Shown here: positions 26,378 through 34,930 of the stretch, piece after piece
Layout: the number at the start of each line of letters is the position of its first letter
Numbering within the stretch: the first letter of the stretch is position 1
Origin: Euwallacea fornicatus
Taxonomy: Eukaryota; Arthropoda; Insecta; Coleoptera; Curculionidae
Length of the DNA: 64,000 bases
NCBI RefSeq assembly: GCF_040115645.1
Contig: NW_027096041.1
Location: 496,001 to 560,000, forward strand
Reading direction: 5' to 3'
Position numbers and translations under genes: made by a program
Notes under the pieces: model-generated
What the model saw: only the letters and a program-made list of their open reading frames with translations
The model's database searches: none
Told to the model about the DNA's origin: nothing

Positions 26378-28135
26378 TTACTTTGACACTTTGTTTAAGG
26401 AATTTGGTCCTCATTTGCCGAAGTTATCGAGCTTCAAAGTTTGAAAAGTCACACAAGTTGTGTGTTTGAGCACATAAAGTACTATTTTTCTCGGAAGTTC
26501 AACAAGATGCAATTCTGATGTGTTGTGACATCTTCAAAATCTCGTCGATCTGAATAATTTGACACTTTGTTTAAGGAATTTGGTCCTAATTTGCCGAAGT
26601 TTTCGATCTTCAAAATTTGAAAAGTCACAAAAGTTGTGTGTTTGAGCACATAAAGTACTATTTTTCTTGGAAGTTGAACAAGATGCAATCATGTTGTGTT
26701 GTAACATCTTCAAAATCTCGTCGATCTGATTAATTTGACACTTTGTTTAAGGAATTTCGTCCTCATTTGCCGAAGTTATCGAGCTTCAAAGTTTGAAAAG
26801 TCACACAAGGTGTGTGTTTGAGCACATAAAGTACTATTTTTCTTGGAAGTTCAACAAGATGCAATCATGTTGTGTTGTAAAATCTTCAAAATCTCGTCGA
26901 TCTGATTAATTTGACACTTTGTTTAAGGAATTTGGTCCTCATTTGCCGAAGTTATCGAGCTTCAAAGTTTGAAAAGTCACACAAGTTGTGTGTTTGAGCA
27001 CATAAAGTACTATTTTTCTTGGAAGTTCAACAGGATGCAATCATGATGTGTTGTAACATCTTCAAAATCTCGTCGATCTGATTAATTTGACACTTTGTTT
27101 AAGGAATTTCGTCCTCATTTGCCGAAGTTATCGAGCTTCAAAGTTTGAAAAGTCACACAAGTTGTGTGTTTGAGCACATAAAGTACTATTTTTCTTGGAA
27201 GTTCAACAAGATGCAATCATGTTGTGTTGTAAAATCTTCAAAATCTCGTCGATCTGATTAATTTGACACTTTGTTTAAGGAATTTGGTCCTCATTTGCCG
27301 AAGTTATCGAGCTTCAAATTTTGAAAAGTCACACAAGTTGTGTGTTTGAGCACATAAAGTACTATTTTTCTTGGAAGTTCAACAAAATGCAATCATGTTG
27401 TGTTGTAACATCTTCAAAATCTTGTCGATCTGATTAATTTGACACTTTGTTTAAGGAATTTGGTCCTCAATTGCCGAAGTTATCGAGCTTCAAATTTTGA
27501 AAAGTCACACAAGTTGTGTGTTTGAGCACATAAAGTACTATTTTTCTTGGAAGTTCAACAAGATGCAATCATGATGTGTTGTAACATCTTCAAAATGTCG
27601 TCGATCTGATTACTTTGACACTTTGTTTAAGGAATTTGGTCCTCATTTGCCGAAGTTATCGAGCTTCAAAGTTTGAAAAGTCACTCAAGTTGTGTGTTTG
27701 AGCACATAAAGTACTATTTTTCTTGGAAGTTCAACAAGATGCAATCATGATGTGTTGTAACATCTTCAAAATCTCGTCGATCTGATTAATTTGACACTTT
27801 GTTTAAGGAATTTGGTCCTCATATGCCGAAGTTATCGAGCTTCAAAGTTTGAAAAGTCACACAAGTTGTGTGTTTGAGCACATAAAGTACTATTTTTCTT
27901 GGAAGTTCAACAAGATGCAATCATGATGTGTTGTAACATCTTCAAAATCTCGTCGATCTGATTAATTTGACACTTTGTCTAAGGAATTTGGTCCTCATTT
28001 GCCGAAGTTATCGAGCTTCAAAGTTTGAAGTCACAAAAGATGTGTGTTTGAGCACATAAAGTACTATTTTTCTTGGAAGTTCAACAAGATGCAATCATGA
28101 TGTGTTGTAACATCTTCAAAATCTCGTCGATCTGA
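26378..28135 (+). repeat. Direct tandem duplication F, copy 2 (1,758 bp, 10 monomers)
   Basis: Second copy of the unit at 24620-26377. One substitution was seen: 27597 is G where the first copy (25839) has C. After about 28135 the copies part, with GATTAATTT instead of GATTACTTT. Confidence 0.85.
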
Positions 28136-29923
28136 TTAATTTGACACTTTGTTTAAGGAATTTGGTCCTCATTTGCCGAAGTTATCCAGCTTCAAAGTTT
28201 GAAAAGTCACAAAAGATGTGTGTTTGAGCACATAAAGTACTATTTTTCTTGGAAGTTCAACAAAATGCAATCATGTTGTGTTGTAACATCTTCAAAATCT
28301 CGTCGATCTGATTAATTTGACACTTTGTTTAAGGAATTTGGTCCTCATTTGCCGAAGTTATCGAGCTTCAAATTTTGAAAAGTCACACAAGTTGTGTGTT
28401 TGAGCATATAAAGTACTATTTTTCTGGGAAATTCAACAAGATGCAATCATGATGTGTTATAACATCTTCAAAATCTCATCGATCTGATAAATTTGACACT
28501 TTGTTTAACGAATTTGGTCCTAATTTGCCAAAGTTATCGAGCTTCAAAGTTTGAAAAGTCGCACAAGTTGTGTGTTTGAGCACATAAAGTACTATTTTTC
28601 TCGGAAGTTCTACAAGATGCAATTCTGATGTGTTGTGACATCTTCAAAATCTCGTCGATCTGATTAATTTGACACTTTGTTTAAGGAATTTGGTCCTCAT
28701 TTGCCGAAGTTATCGAGCTTCAAATTTTGAAAAGTCACACCAGTTGTGTGTTTGAGCACATAAAGTACTATTTTTCTGGGAAATTCAACAAGATGCAATC
28801 ATGATGTGTTATAACATCTTCAAAATCTCATCGATCTGATTAATTTGACACTTTGTTTAACGAATTTGGTCCTAATTTGCCGAAGTTATCGAGCTTCAAA
28901 GTTTGAAAAGTCGCACAAGTTGTGTGTTTGAGCACATAAAGTACTATTTTTCTCGGAAGTTCTACAAGATGCAATTCTGATGTGTTGTGATATCTTCAAA
29001 ATCTCGTCGATCTGAATAATTTGACACTTTGTTTAAGGAATTTGGTCCTAATTTGCCGAAGTTATCGATCTTCAAAATTTGAAAAGTCACAAAAGTTGTG
29101 TGTTTGAGCACATAAAGTAATATTTTTCTCGGAAGTTCAACAAGATGCAATTCTGATGTGTTGTGACATCTTCAAAATCTCGTCGATCTGAATAATTTGA
29201 CACTTTGTTTAAGGAATTTGGTCCTAATTTGCCGAAGTTATCGATCTTCAAAATTTGAAAAGTCACTCAAGTTGTGTGTTTGAGCACATAAAGTACTATT
29301 TTTCTCGGAAGTTCAACAAGATGCAATTCTGATGTGTTGTAACATCTTCAAAATCTCGTCGATCTGATTAATTTGACACTTTGTTTAAGGAATTTGGTCC
29401 TCATTTGCCGAAGTTATCGAGCTTCAAATTTTGAAAAGTCACACAAGTTGTGTGTTTGACCACATAAAGTACTATTTTTCTTGGAAGTTCAACAAGATGC
29501 AATCATGATGTGTTGTGACATCTTCAAAATCTCGTCGATCTGATTATATTGACACTTTGTTTAAGGAATTTGGTCATCATATGCCGAAGTTATCGAGCTT
29601 CAAAGTTTGAAAAGTCACAAAAGATGTGTGTTTGAGCACATAAAGTACTATTTTTCTTGGAAGTTCAACAAGATGCAATCATGTTGTGTTGTAACATCTT
29701 CAAAATCTCGTCGATCTGATTAATTTGACACTTTGTTTAAGGAATTTGGTCCTCATTTGCCGAAGTTATCGAGCTTCAAAGTTTGAAAAGTCGCACAAGT
29801 TGTGTGCTTGAGCACATAAAGTACTATTTTTCTGGGAAATTCAACAAGATGCAATCATGATGTGTTATAACATCTTCAAAATCTCATCGATCTGATTAAT
29901 TTGACACTTTGTTTAACGAATTT

Positions 29924-29928
29924 GGTCC
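29924..29928 (+). repeat. Target-site duplication GGTCC, left copy
   Basis: Five bases of satellite (monomer positions 32-36) directly before the 5' LTR, repeated directly after the 3' LTR at 34926-34930. Five bases is the usual length for copia-type integration. Confidence 0.95.
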
Positions 29929-30155
29929 TGTTGGATTTCTGGTAAAAATCAAACTTGTCCAAAATTCAATAGTTTCATGTCCTCTAATATTTTACTTCTT
30001 TGAAGAGTCTAGTTTATTAAATTTATGACTCTACCTGCATTGTCCAGAAAGAAGTGTAAAAAGAAACACATGGCCGTGGTGATAAATCAGAGGGTGCCTA
30101 AAGTAGAGGTCCCTAATTGCAAAAGAATGGAAACTTAAAAAGCCTTTGGATAGTT

Positions 30156-30170
30156 AGTTCTTGAGGAACT
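30156..30170. promoter_or_regulatory. Dyad AGTTC-TTGAG-GAACT in the 5' LTR
   Basis: Perfect 5-bp arms around a 5-base loop, followed 13 bp later by a second dyad, CACG-GG-CGTG, at 30184-30193. Both repeat in the 3' LTR (34813-34827 and 34841-34850). Short dyads in an LTR may bind a host factor or fold in the RNA; no family of sites is recognised and chance is possible. Confidence 0.35.
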
Positions 30171-30205
30171 TTGATAGCGACAACACGGGCGTGCCTTCTG
30201 ACTGC

Positions 30206-30215
30206 AATAAATAAA
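30206..30215 (+). promoter_or_regulatory. Overlapping AATAAA motifs in the 5' LTR
   Basis: Two overlapping AATAAA hexamers (30206-30211 and 30210-30215), followed by a GT-rich stretch from about 30231. In the 5' LTR this copy would lie near or upstream of the RNA start and may instead act as a TATA-like element; the copy in the 3' LTR is the one expected to direct polyadenylation. Confidence 0.5.
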
Positions 30216-30268
30216 AGCAGCATAGAAGTATCTTGTGTGTGATTATTTTCTAAACCCCATATCCAATA

Positions 30269-30282
30269 GGTTATGGGCCCAG
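30269..30282 (+). promoter_or_regulatory. Primer-binding site for initiator tRNA-Met (internal)
   Basis: GGTTATGGGCCCAG directly abuts the 5' LTR. Its complement, CTGGGCCCATAACC, matches the anticodon stem-loop region of insect initiator methionine tRNA as I recall it, including the CAU anticodon. Drosophila copia is known to prime minus-strand synthesis from an internally cut half of this tRNA instead of its 3' end, and its primer site has the same core. This places the element close to copia. Confidence 0.88.
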
Positions 30283-30339
30283 TTTGACGCCAAGTGATAT
30301 TTATCTCAAGTGCGTGAATTTTTTTTTGAAAAACTCAAA

Positions 30340-33300
30340 ATGGATACGAGTAGAATGAATCGGAATATCAAACCTTTCAACGGTGAACGGTATAGTGTGT
30401 GGAAAATTCGGATTCGTGCTTTATTAGATGAACTAGACGTTTTGCATGTGATTGATGGTGTAAAGCCTACCAGAGATGTGGATAAAGCTTGGGAGAAAGC
30501 AGAAAAAGTGGCTAAGAGTGCAATTCTTGCGAATTTGGCAGACGCTTTTGTGAACACCACTACAGTAGCTAGAAGCCCAAAGGAGATCTTTGCCTCACTA
30601 GACAAAGTGTATGAGAGAAAAAGTCTTGCATCACAATTATCAATTCGAAAGAGACTTTTCGCACTGAAACTACAGAATGATGTTCCTCTTATGAAACATT
30701 TTTCTGCATTCGATGAACTAATCGAAGAATTAATGGCATCCGGAGCAAAGATGGAAGAAACTGACAAAGTGTCGCACCTTTTGTTAACACTTCCAAATTT
30801 CTACGACAGCATAATCACTGCCATCGAAACATTGTCGGAGGACAATCTTACTCTCACGTTTGTAAAAACAAAATTACTTGATTTCGAAGTGAAACGAAGA
30901 CAAGAAAATAAAGACACAAGTGCAAAAGTCCTAAACGTGGAAGTGAGAAATGAAAATCAAAGGCCCTTCAAACCCAACAATTTTCCGAGAAAATTTAATA
31001 AAAATTTTAAGAAACAAGGTGGAATAATGTGCTACCATTGTGGCAAACGTGGGCACATTAAAGCCAAATGTTATCACTTCAATAAAGGTGGAAAACCCAA
31101 GTTCAATGACAAGAAAAAACATGCACAAACGGCGCAGGTGACCGGAACGCTACCAGAAGAAAATACATCAAGTTTTGCATTCATGATGGGAGAGTGCAAT
31201 TATGAGATAAAAACAAAAGAAAATGTGAATTTTATTCTGGATTCTGGAGCGTCGGATCACGTCATAAATAGAGAAGATTTAGCAGAGAATTTCATGCAAT
31301 TGGATGTACCGATAAAAATTGCAGTGGCAAAACACGGCGAATACATCACTGCAACAAGGAGGGGCAACCTGAACGTGACCAGTGACCAGGGTGTTAATGG
31401 AGTCCTGGAAGATGTCCTGTACTGTCCGGAAATACCACAGAATCTGCTCTCAGTATCTAAGATGCAGGCCGCAGGATTGACGATCGTTTTTGACACAAGC
31501 GGTGTTAGAGTTATAAAGGATGGTAAGATCGTCATGTATGGTAAGCTGTCAAATAATTTAATTGTTGTTAGCCTCAGAATGAATTTGAAGGTAGTTAATT
31601 CAGTAAACAGTAATTTAAGTTATGAAATCTGGCATCAGAGACTAGGGCACATAGGGAAGCAAAAATTTTTAGAATTGAAGAATAAGGGAATGTTTGAAGA
31701 CATAAAAGATTTAGAATCGGTCATGCCAAATGAAAAATTATGCGAGGCATGTATAAAAGGGAAACAATCATGCTTGCCATTTAACAAAGAAAAGAACAAA
31801 GATCACATTAAAAGACCATTATTTGTAGTTCACTCAGATGTTGCAGGTCCTGTTACTCCTCCTACGGTGAATAATAAAAATTACTTTGTTTTATTCATTG
31901 ATCAATACACACATTATTGTGTTTCATATTTGATAGAATATAGATCAGAAGTTTTCAATGTGTTCAAAGATTTTGTGGCGAAAGGTGAAGCCAGGTTCAA
32001 TTCAAAAATAGTAAATTTTTATTGTGATAATGGAAGAGAATATTTATCAAATGAAATGAAGGACTACTGTACAGAAAGAGGTATAAGTTACCATTTGACA
32101 GTCCCTAGGACCCCACAGTTAAATGGTGTGGCCGAACGTATGGTGAGAACCATAACGGAAAAGGCGAGAACAATGGTGGTGGGTGCAGAACTTGAAAAAG
32201 AGTTCTGGGGAGAAGCAGTCTTGACTGCTACTTATTTAGTAAATATAACACCAACCAAAGTTCTGAAAAATGATAAGACACCATTTGAGATGTGGCATGA
32301 AAAAAGGCCACAATTAAAATACTTGAAAGTATTCGGTTCAACTGTATATGTCCATGAAAAAACCAGTAGACGTAAATTCGATGAAAAATCATGGAAAGGG
32401 ATACTGGTTGGTTATGAACCGAATGGTTATAAGGTGTGGGATAGTGAAAAAGCAGAATTCACTATTGTGAGGGATGTCATTGTGGATGAAATTGATTTCA
32501 TAAAGTCGAGGCTCTCTTTAAGGGCAAGTGAGATAGCAAAAAGCTATGATGAAAAGCTTTTGAAATCAATGGAATCCATGGTATCTGGCGATGGTGAAAT
32601 ACCAAAGAAAATGCACAGGTTTGACAACCTAGAGCATGGAGATAAGCCAGAGGACTGTACAGGGTGTTCTCTATCAGATGATAAGGAAAATAATTCTTTT
32701 CAAGTTGAACCTAGGAGAAGTAACAGACTTAAAGACTTACCGCCTGTCTCATACGATGAAAGGGACATGCCTGAGAACTGCGTATTATCGGTTCAATCTA
32801 TATTGTATGATATTCCAAAAACCTACCAGGAAATTAAATTTAGGGATGATAGGGCTCAATGGGAAGAAGCTATTAAAAATGAGATAGACTCTTTATTGAT
32901 TAATGATACATGGGCATTAGTATCTAGACCAAACGGCAAAAATATAGTTGACTGCAAATGGGTGTTCTCTCTGAAATTCGATGAGAATGGAATCCCAATT
33001 AAACAAAAGGCTAGGTTAGTTGCAAGAGGTTTTTCGCAGGAATATTTAACAGACTATACGGAGACATTTGCTCCCGTAGCCAGAATCGCAAGCCTTAGAC
33101 TCATATTAGCATTAGCAAATCAATTTAATTTATTGATACATCATATGGATGTTAAGACAGCCTTTTTAAACGGAGAGTTAAAGGAAGAAATTTACATGAG
33201 AGTGCCAGAGGGAATAAAATGTAGTGAAGAAAAGGTTTGCAAATTAAATAAAGCTCTCTATGGTTTAAAACAAGCAGCGCGATGCTGGTTTGAAATTTTT

Positions 33301-34347
33301 GAGCAAGCTCTCAAAGTAAAGGGATTTGTAAATTCACCGGTTGACCCATGTATATATGTTTTAGATCGAGGGGACATAAGTAAAAATATTTATGTAGTTC
33401 TATATGTCGATGACCTTGTATTGGCAACTGCGGATATTAAGATCATGAATAATTTTAAAATCTATCTAATGCATAAATTCTCGATGGTCGACTTAAAAGA
33501 AATGAAATTATTTCTGGGAATTAGGATTCAAAAAGAAGGTGATAAAATTACATTAGATCAGGGCTCATATATTAAGACTATTCTGAAAAAGTTTAATATG
33601 ACAGCTTGTAACCCCGTAAGTACTCCTCTTGAGAGCAAATTAGATTATTCAGCCTTAAATTTAGATAAAGAGATAGATGCACCATGTAGGAATTTGATGG
33701 GATGTTTAATGTATCTGATGGTGTGCACAAGACCAGATCTGAGTGCAGCAGTTAGTATTTTGAGTAGATATACGAGCAAAAATAATAGTGAGTTGTGGAA
33801 ATGCCTTAAACGAGTACTAAGGTATTTGAAAGGCACAGTAGACCTGAAGTTGACATATAAGAGAAAAGATTCTGGAAACAAGTTAGTTGGGTATGTTGAT
33901 TCAGACTGGGGTAGTGATGAAAATAGTAGAAAAAGTACTACAGGGTACTTGTTTCAGTTATTTGGTAACTGTGTGATCTGCTGGAATACAAAAAGACAAT
34001 TGTCAGTGGCAGCTTCTTCTACAGAAGCGGAATATATGGCTCTTTTTGAAGCAGCGAGAGAAGCCTCATGGCTGAAGTCATTAGCAGATAGTGTTAAATT
34101 GATAATCGAAGTCCCCATAGTTATCTATGAGGATAATAATAGCTGTATCAGCATAGCCAATAACCCAACTAATCACAAGAAAACTAAACATATTGATATA
34201 AAATATCATTTTTCCAGAGAAAAGATTGAAAAAGGTCTAATCAAATTGGAATTTGTAGGAACAGGTCAACAGGTAGCTGACGCCTTTACAAAACCCCTAC
34301 CAGCACCGAAGTTCATTGAATTCAGGGGAAGAATGAACATGGAGTGA
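30340..34347 (+). CDS. Copia-type Gag-Pol polyprotein (1,335 aa)
   Basis: One uninterrupted frame encodes all retrotransposon proteins. The start is the ATG at 30340 in a good context (CAAAATGG); an in-frame GTG at 30310 opens the frame further but is unlikely as a eukaryotic start. Gag covers about residues 1-260, with a copia-type core (NIKPFNGE at 9-16) and a CCHC zinc knuckle (C231, C234, H239, C244) for RNA binding. An aspartic protease has DSGA at 301-304. Integrase has an HHCC zinc site (H432, H437, C468, C471), a D500-D563-E599 triad with the canonical 35-residue gap and a GKGY-like region at about 685-701. A basic RRSNRLK patch lies at 792-798. Reverse transcriptase starts near 868, with D937 (MDVKTAF) and YVDD at 1022-1025. 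RNase H shows D1187, E1231, D1265 and D1314. Drosophila copia's polyprotein is about 1,409 aa, so this one is slightly shorter, chiefly in the integrase-RT linker. No stop or frameshift is present. Gag may be made from a spliced RNA. Confidence 0.96.
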   Translation: MDTSRMNRNIKPFNGERYSVWKIRIRALLDELDVLHVIDGVKPTRDVDKAWEKAEKVAKSAILANLADAFVNTTTVARSPKEIFASLDKVYERKSLASQLSIRKRLFALKLQNDVPLMKHFSAFDELIEELMASGAKMEETDKVSHLLLTLPNFYDSIITAIETLSEDNLTLTFVKTKLLDFEVKRRQENKDTSAKVLNVEVRNENQRPFKPNNFPRKFNKNFKKQGGIMCYHCGKRGHIKAKCYHFNKGGKPKFNDKKKHAQTAQVTGTLPEENTSSFAFMMGECNYEIKTKENVNFILDSGASDHVINREDLAENFMQLDVPIKIAVAKHGEYITATRRGNLNVTSDQGVNGVLEDVLYCPEIPQNLLSVSKMQAAGLTIVFDTSGVRVIKDGKIVMYGKLSNNLIVVSLRMNLKVVNSVNSNLSYEIWHQRLGHIGKQKFLELKNKGMFEDIKDLESVMPNEKLCEACIKGKQSCLPFNKEKNKDHIKRPLFVVHSDVAGPVTPPTVNNKNYFVLFIDQYTHYCVSYLIEYRSEVFNVFKDFVAKGEARFNSKIVNFYCDNGREYLSNEMKDYCTERGISYHLTVPRTPQLNGVAERMVRTITEKARTMVVGAELEKEFWGEAVLTATYLVNITPTKVLKNDKTPFEMWHEKRPQLKYLKVFGSTVYVHEKTSRRKFDEKSWKGILVGYEPNGYKVWDSEKAEFTIVRDVIVDEIDFIKSRLSLRASEIAKSYDEKLLKSMESMVSGDGEIPKKMHRFDNLEHGDKPEDCTGCSLSDDKENNSFQVEPRRSNRLKDLPPVSYDERDMPENCVLSVQSILYDIPKTYQEIKFRDDRAQWEEAIKNEIDSLLINDTWALVSRPNGKNIVDCKWVFSLKFDENGIPIKQKARLVARGFSQEYLTDYTETFAPVARIASLRLILALANQFNLLIHHMDVKTAFLNGELKEEIYMRVPEGIKCSEEKVCKLNKALYGLKQAARCWFEIFEQALKVKGFVNSPVDPCIYVLDRGDISKNIYVVLYVDDLVLATADIKIMNNFKIYLMHKFSMVDLKEMKLFLGIRIQKEGDKITLDQGSYIKTILKKFNMTACNPVSTPLESKLDYSALNLDKEIDAPCRNLMGCLMYLMVCTRPDLSAAVSILSRYTSKNNSELWKCLKRVLRYLKGTVDLKLTYKRKDSGNKLVGYVDSDWGSDENSRKSTTGYLFQLFGNCVICWNTKRQLSVAASSTEAEYMALFEAAREASWLKSLADSVKLIIEVPIVIYEDNNSCISIANNPTNHKKTKHIDIKYHFSREKIEKGLIKLEFVGTGQQVADAFTKPLPAPKFIEFRGRMNME
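31520..31546 (+). promoter_or_regulatory. Candidate splice donors for a gag-protease mRNA
   Basis: Two consensus donors, ATG/GTAAGA (intron from 31523) and ATG/GTAAGC (intron from 31541), lie about 90-100 codons after the protease DSGA and before the integrase zinc site. Drosophila copia makes abundant Gag from a spliced RNA that keeps gag and protease and drops integrase, RT and most of RNase H. The position here fits that scheme. A CATTTTTCCAG acceptor-like site ending at 34217 is one possible partner. This is inference; GTAAG can occur by chance. Confidence 0.35.
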
Positions 34348-34585
34348 TGAGAAAGTTTTTTTCAAAATAAATATATCGCTTGTAATTAGAATAGTTAATG
34401 GTCTGATTAGGTTTTTCTGGGTTTCCCTAATCCAAGCAACAAATGTTGGACCATATGTATTTCGTTCCCAGAAGACATTCAGGGGGCACGCTATGTGGAA
34501 CAAAGCTGTTATATGCTATCTGTAAATTTATACATTGATTTATAAGTATGAAAAAAAAAAAGGCCAATTGAATTTTGAGGGGGTG
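34348..34585 (+). other. Untranslated segment between stop codon and 3' LTR
   Basis: 238 bp of AT-rich non-coding sequence after the TGA stop. It contains an 11-base A run at 34551-34561 and ends in the polypurine tract. Short minus-strand frames overlap it but have no recognisable content. Confidence 0.8.
34577..34583 (+). promoter_or_regulatory. Polypurine tract
   Basis: GAGGGGG, followed by TG and then the start of the 3' LTR (TGTTGG). This is the place and base composition expected of the RNase H-resistant primer for plus-strand DNA synthesis. Two bases lie between the tract and the LTR, as expected if integrase trims two bases from each end of the linear DNA. Confidence 0.85.
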
Positions 34586-34925
34586 TGTTGGATTTCTGGT
34601 AAAAATCAAACTTGTCCAAAATTCAATAGTTTCATGTCCTCTAATATTTTACTTCTTTGAAGAGTCTAGTTTATTAAATTTATGACTCTACCTGCATTGT
34701 CCAGAAAGAAGTGTAAAAAGAAACACATGGCCGTGGTGATAAATCAGAGGGTGCCTAAAGTAGAGGTCCCTAATTGCAAAAGAATGGAAACTTAAAAAGC
34801 CTTTGGATAGTTAGTTCTTGAGGAACTTTGATAGCGACAACACGGGCGTGCCTTCTGACTGCAATAAATAAAAGCAGCATAGAAGTATCTTGTGTGTGAT
34901 TATTTTCTAAACCCCATATCCAATA
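34586..34925 (+). repeat. 3' LTR (340 bp)
   Basis: Reads base for base the same as 29929-30268, including the unusual terminal TA. It is followed directly by the target duplication GGTCC. LTRs are copied from one template at insertion, so two identical copies point to a recent insertion or to recent gene conversion. Confidence 0.95.
34863..34872 (+). terminator. Polyadenylation signals in the 3' LTR
   Basis: Two overlapping AATAAA hexamers followed by a GT/T-rich stretch (TCTTGTGTGTGATTATTTTC from about 34888), the usual layout for a cleavage and polyadenylation site. It probably defines the end of the genomic RNA within this LTR. Confidence 0.65.
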
Positions 34926-34930
34926 GGTCC
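34926..34930 (+). repeat. Target-site duplication GGTCC, right copy
   Basis: Matches 29924-29928. The satellite continues straight on with TAATTTGCCG, the next bases of the interrupted monomer. Confidence 0.95.

Larger units (their letters stand above)
1..29928 (+). repeat. Left satellite array, ~176-bp monomer, about 170 copies
   Basis: This is an uninterrupted head-to-tail array of one AT-rich monomer, with the unit recurring every 173-176 bp from the first base of the window to the retrotransposon. Every monomer I read has the same orientation. Most variation is at fixed monomer positions: 25 (G or C), 36-40, 56 (G or T), 65 (any base or absent), 78-84, 105, 116-119, 140-146 and 153. Blocks of many monomers recur at larger shifts and are listed separately. 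The left half is rich in the TTTAACG variant and in the AATTCTGATG/CTAATTTGCC variants. No coding, RNA-gene or regulatory signal stands out. A unit close to nucleosome-plus-linker length and amplified in blocks is typical of centromeric or heterochromatic satellites; that role is inferred. The array continues beyond the left edge. Confidence 0.97.
29929..30268 (+). repeat. 5' LTR (340 bp)
   Basis: Begins TGTTGG and ends CCAATA. I compared it by eye with the LTR at 34586-34925 and found no difference. The ends form an imperfect inverted repeat (TGTTGG against TATTGG), so the termini are TG...TA, not the usual TG...CA. By the normal LTR scheme it should hold the promoter for the genomic RNA. 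An AT-rich TTTATTAAATTTA run at 30013-30025 and ATAAATAAAAG at 30207-30217 are TATA-like, but I cannot place the transcription start. Confidence 0.95.
29929..34925 (+). mobile_element. Complete Ty1/copia LTR retrotransposon, copia-like (4,997 bp)
   Basis: The element has 340-bp direct LTRs, a primer-binding site next to the 5' LTR, a single long gag-pol frame, a polypurine tract before the 3' LTR and a 5-bp target-site duplication. The domain order (Gag, protease, integrase, reverse transcriptase, RNase H) is diagnostic of the Ty1/copia superfamily, where integrase precedes reverse transcriptase; Ty3/gypsy elements have the opposite order. There is no envelope gene. Nothing visible disables it: the LTRs read as identical, the frame is open throughout and the catalytic residues are present. 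It lies inside one satellite monomer, and the array resumes in register after it. Whether it is transcribed or mobile cannot be told from sequence alone. Confidence 0.96.

Noticed and set aside
1..29928. CRISPR-like array
   Set aside because: The period is fixed at about 176 bp with no unique spacers between repeats; the whole unit is repeated, which is a satellite.
30310..30339. Ten-codon upstream extension of the polyprotein starting at GTG
   Set aside because: Eukaryotic translation rarely starts at GTG; the first in-frame ATG at 30340 has a good context and gives a Gag start like that of copia-type elements.
30306..30767. 153-codon minus-strand frame opposite the start of gag, and smaller minus-strand frames at 30931-31128, 31257-31535, 33645-33881 and 34297-34609
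   Set aside because: They overlap the clearly real polyprotein frame or the untranslated segment after it, and show no recognisable motif.
32636..32887. 83-codon plus-strand frame in a second frame inside the polyprotein
   Set aside because: It lies wholly within the integrase-RT linker and early RT coding region in another frame, with no recognisable content.
34551..34561. A-run as a poly(A) tail of a processed retrocopy or LINE/SINE insertion
   Set aside because: It lies inside the LTR element between stop codon and polypurine tract, with no target duplication of its own.
34584..34925. 3' LTR starting at TGTGTTGG (34584) instead of TGTTGG (34586)
   Set aside because: The 5' LTR begins directly after GGTCC with TGTTGG, and only that start gives equal 340-bp LTRs and the 5-bp target duplication.
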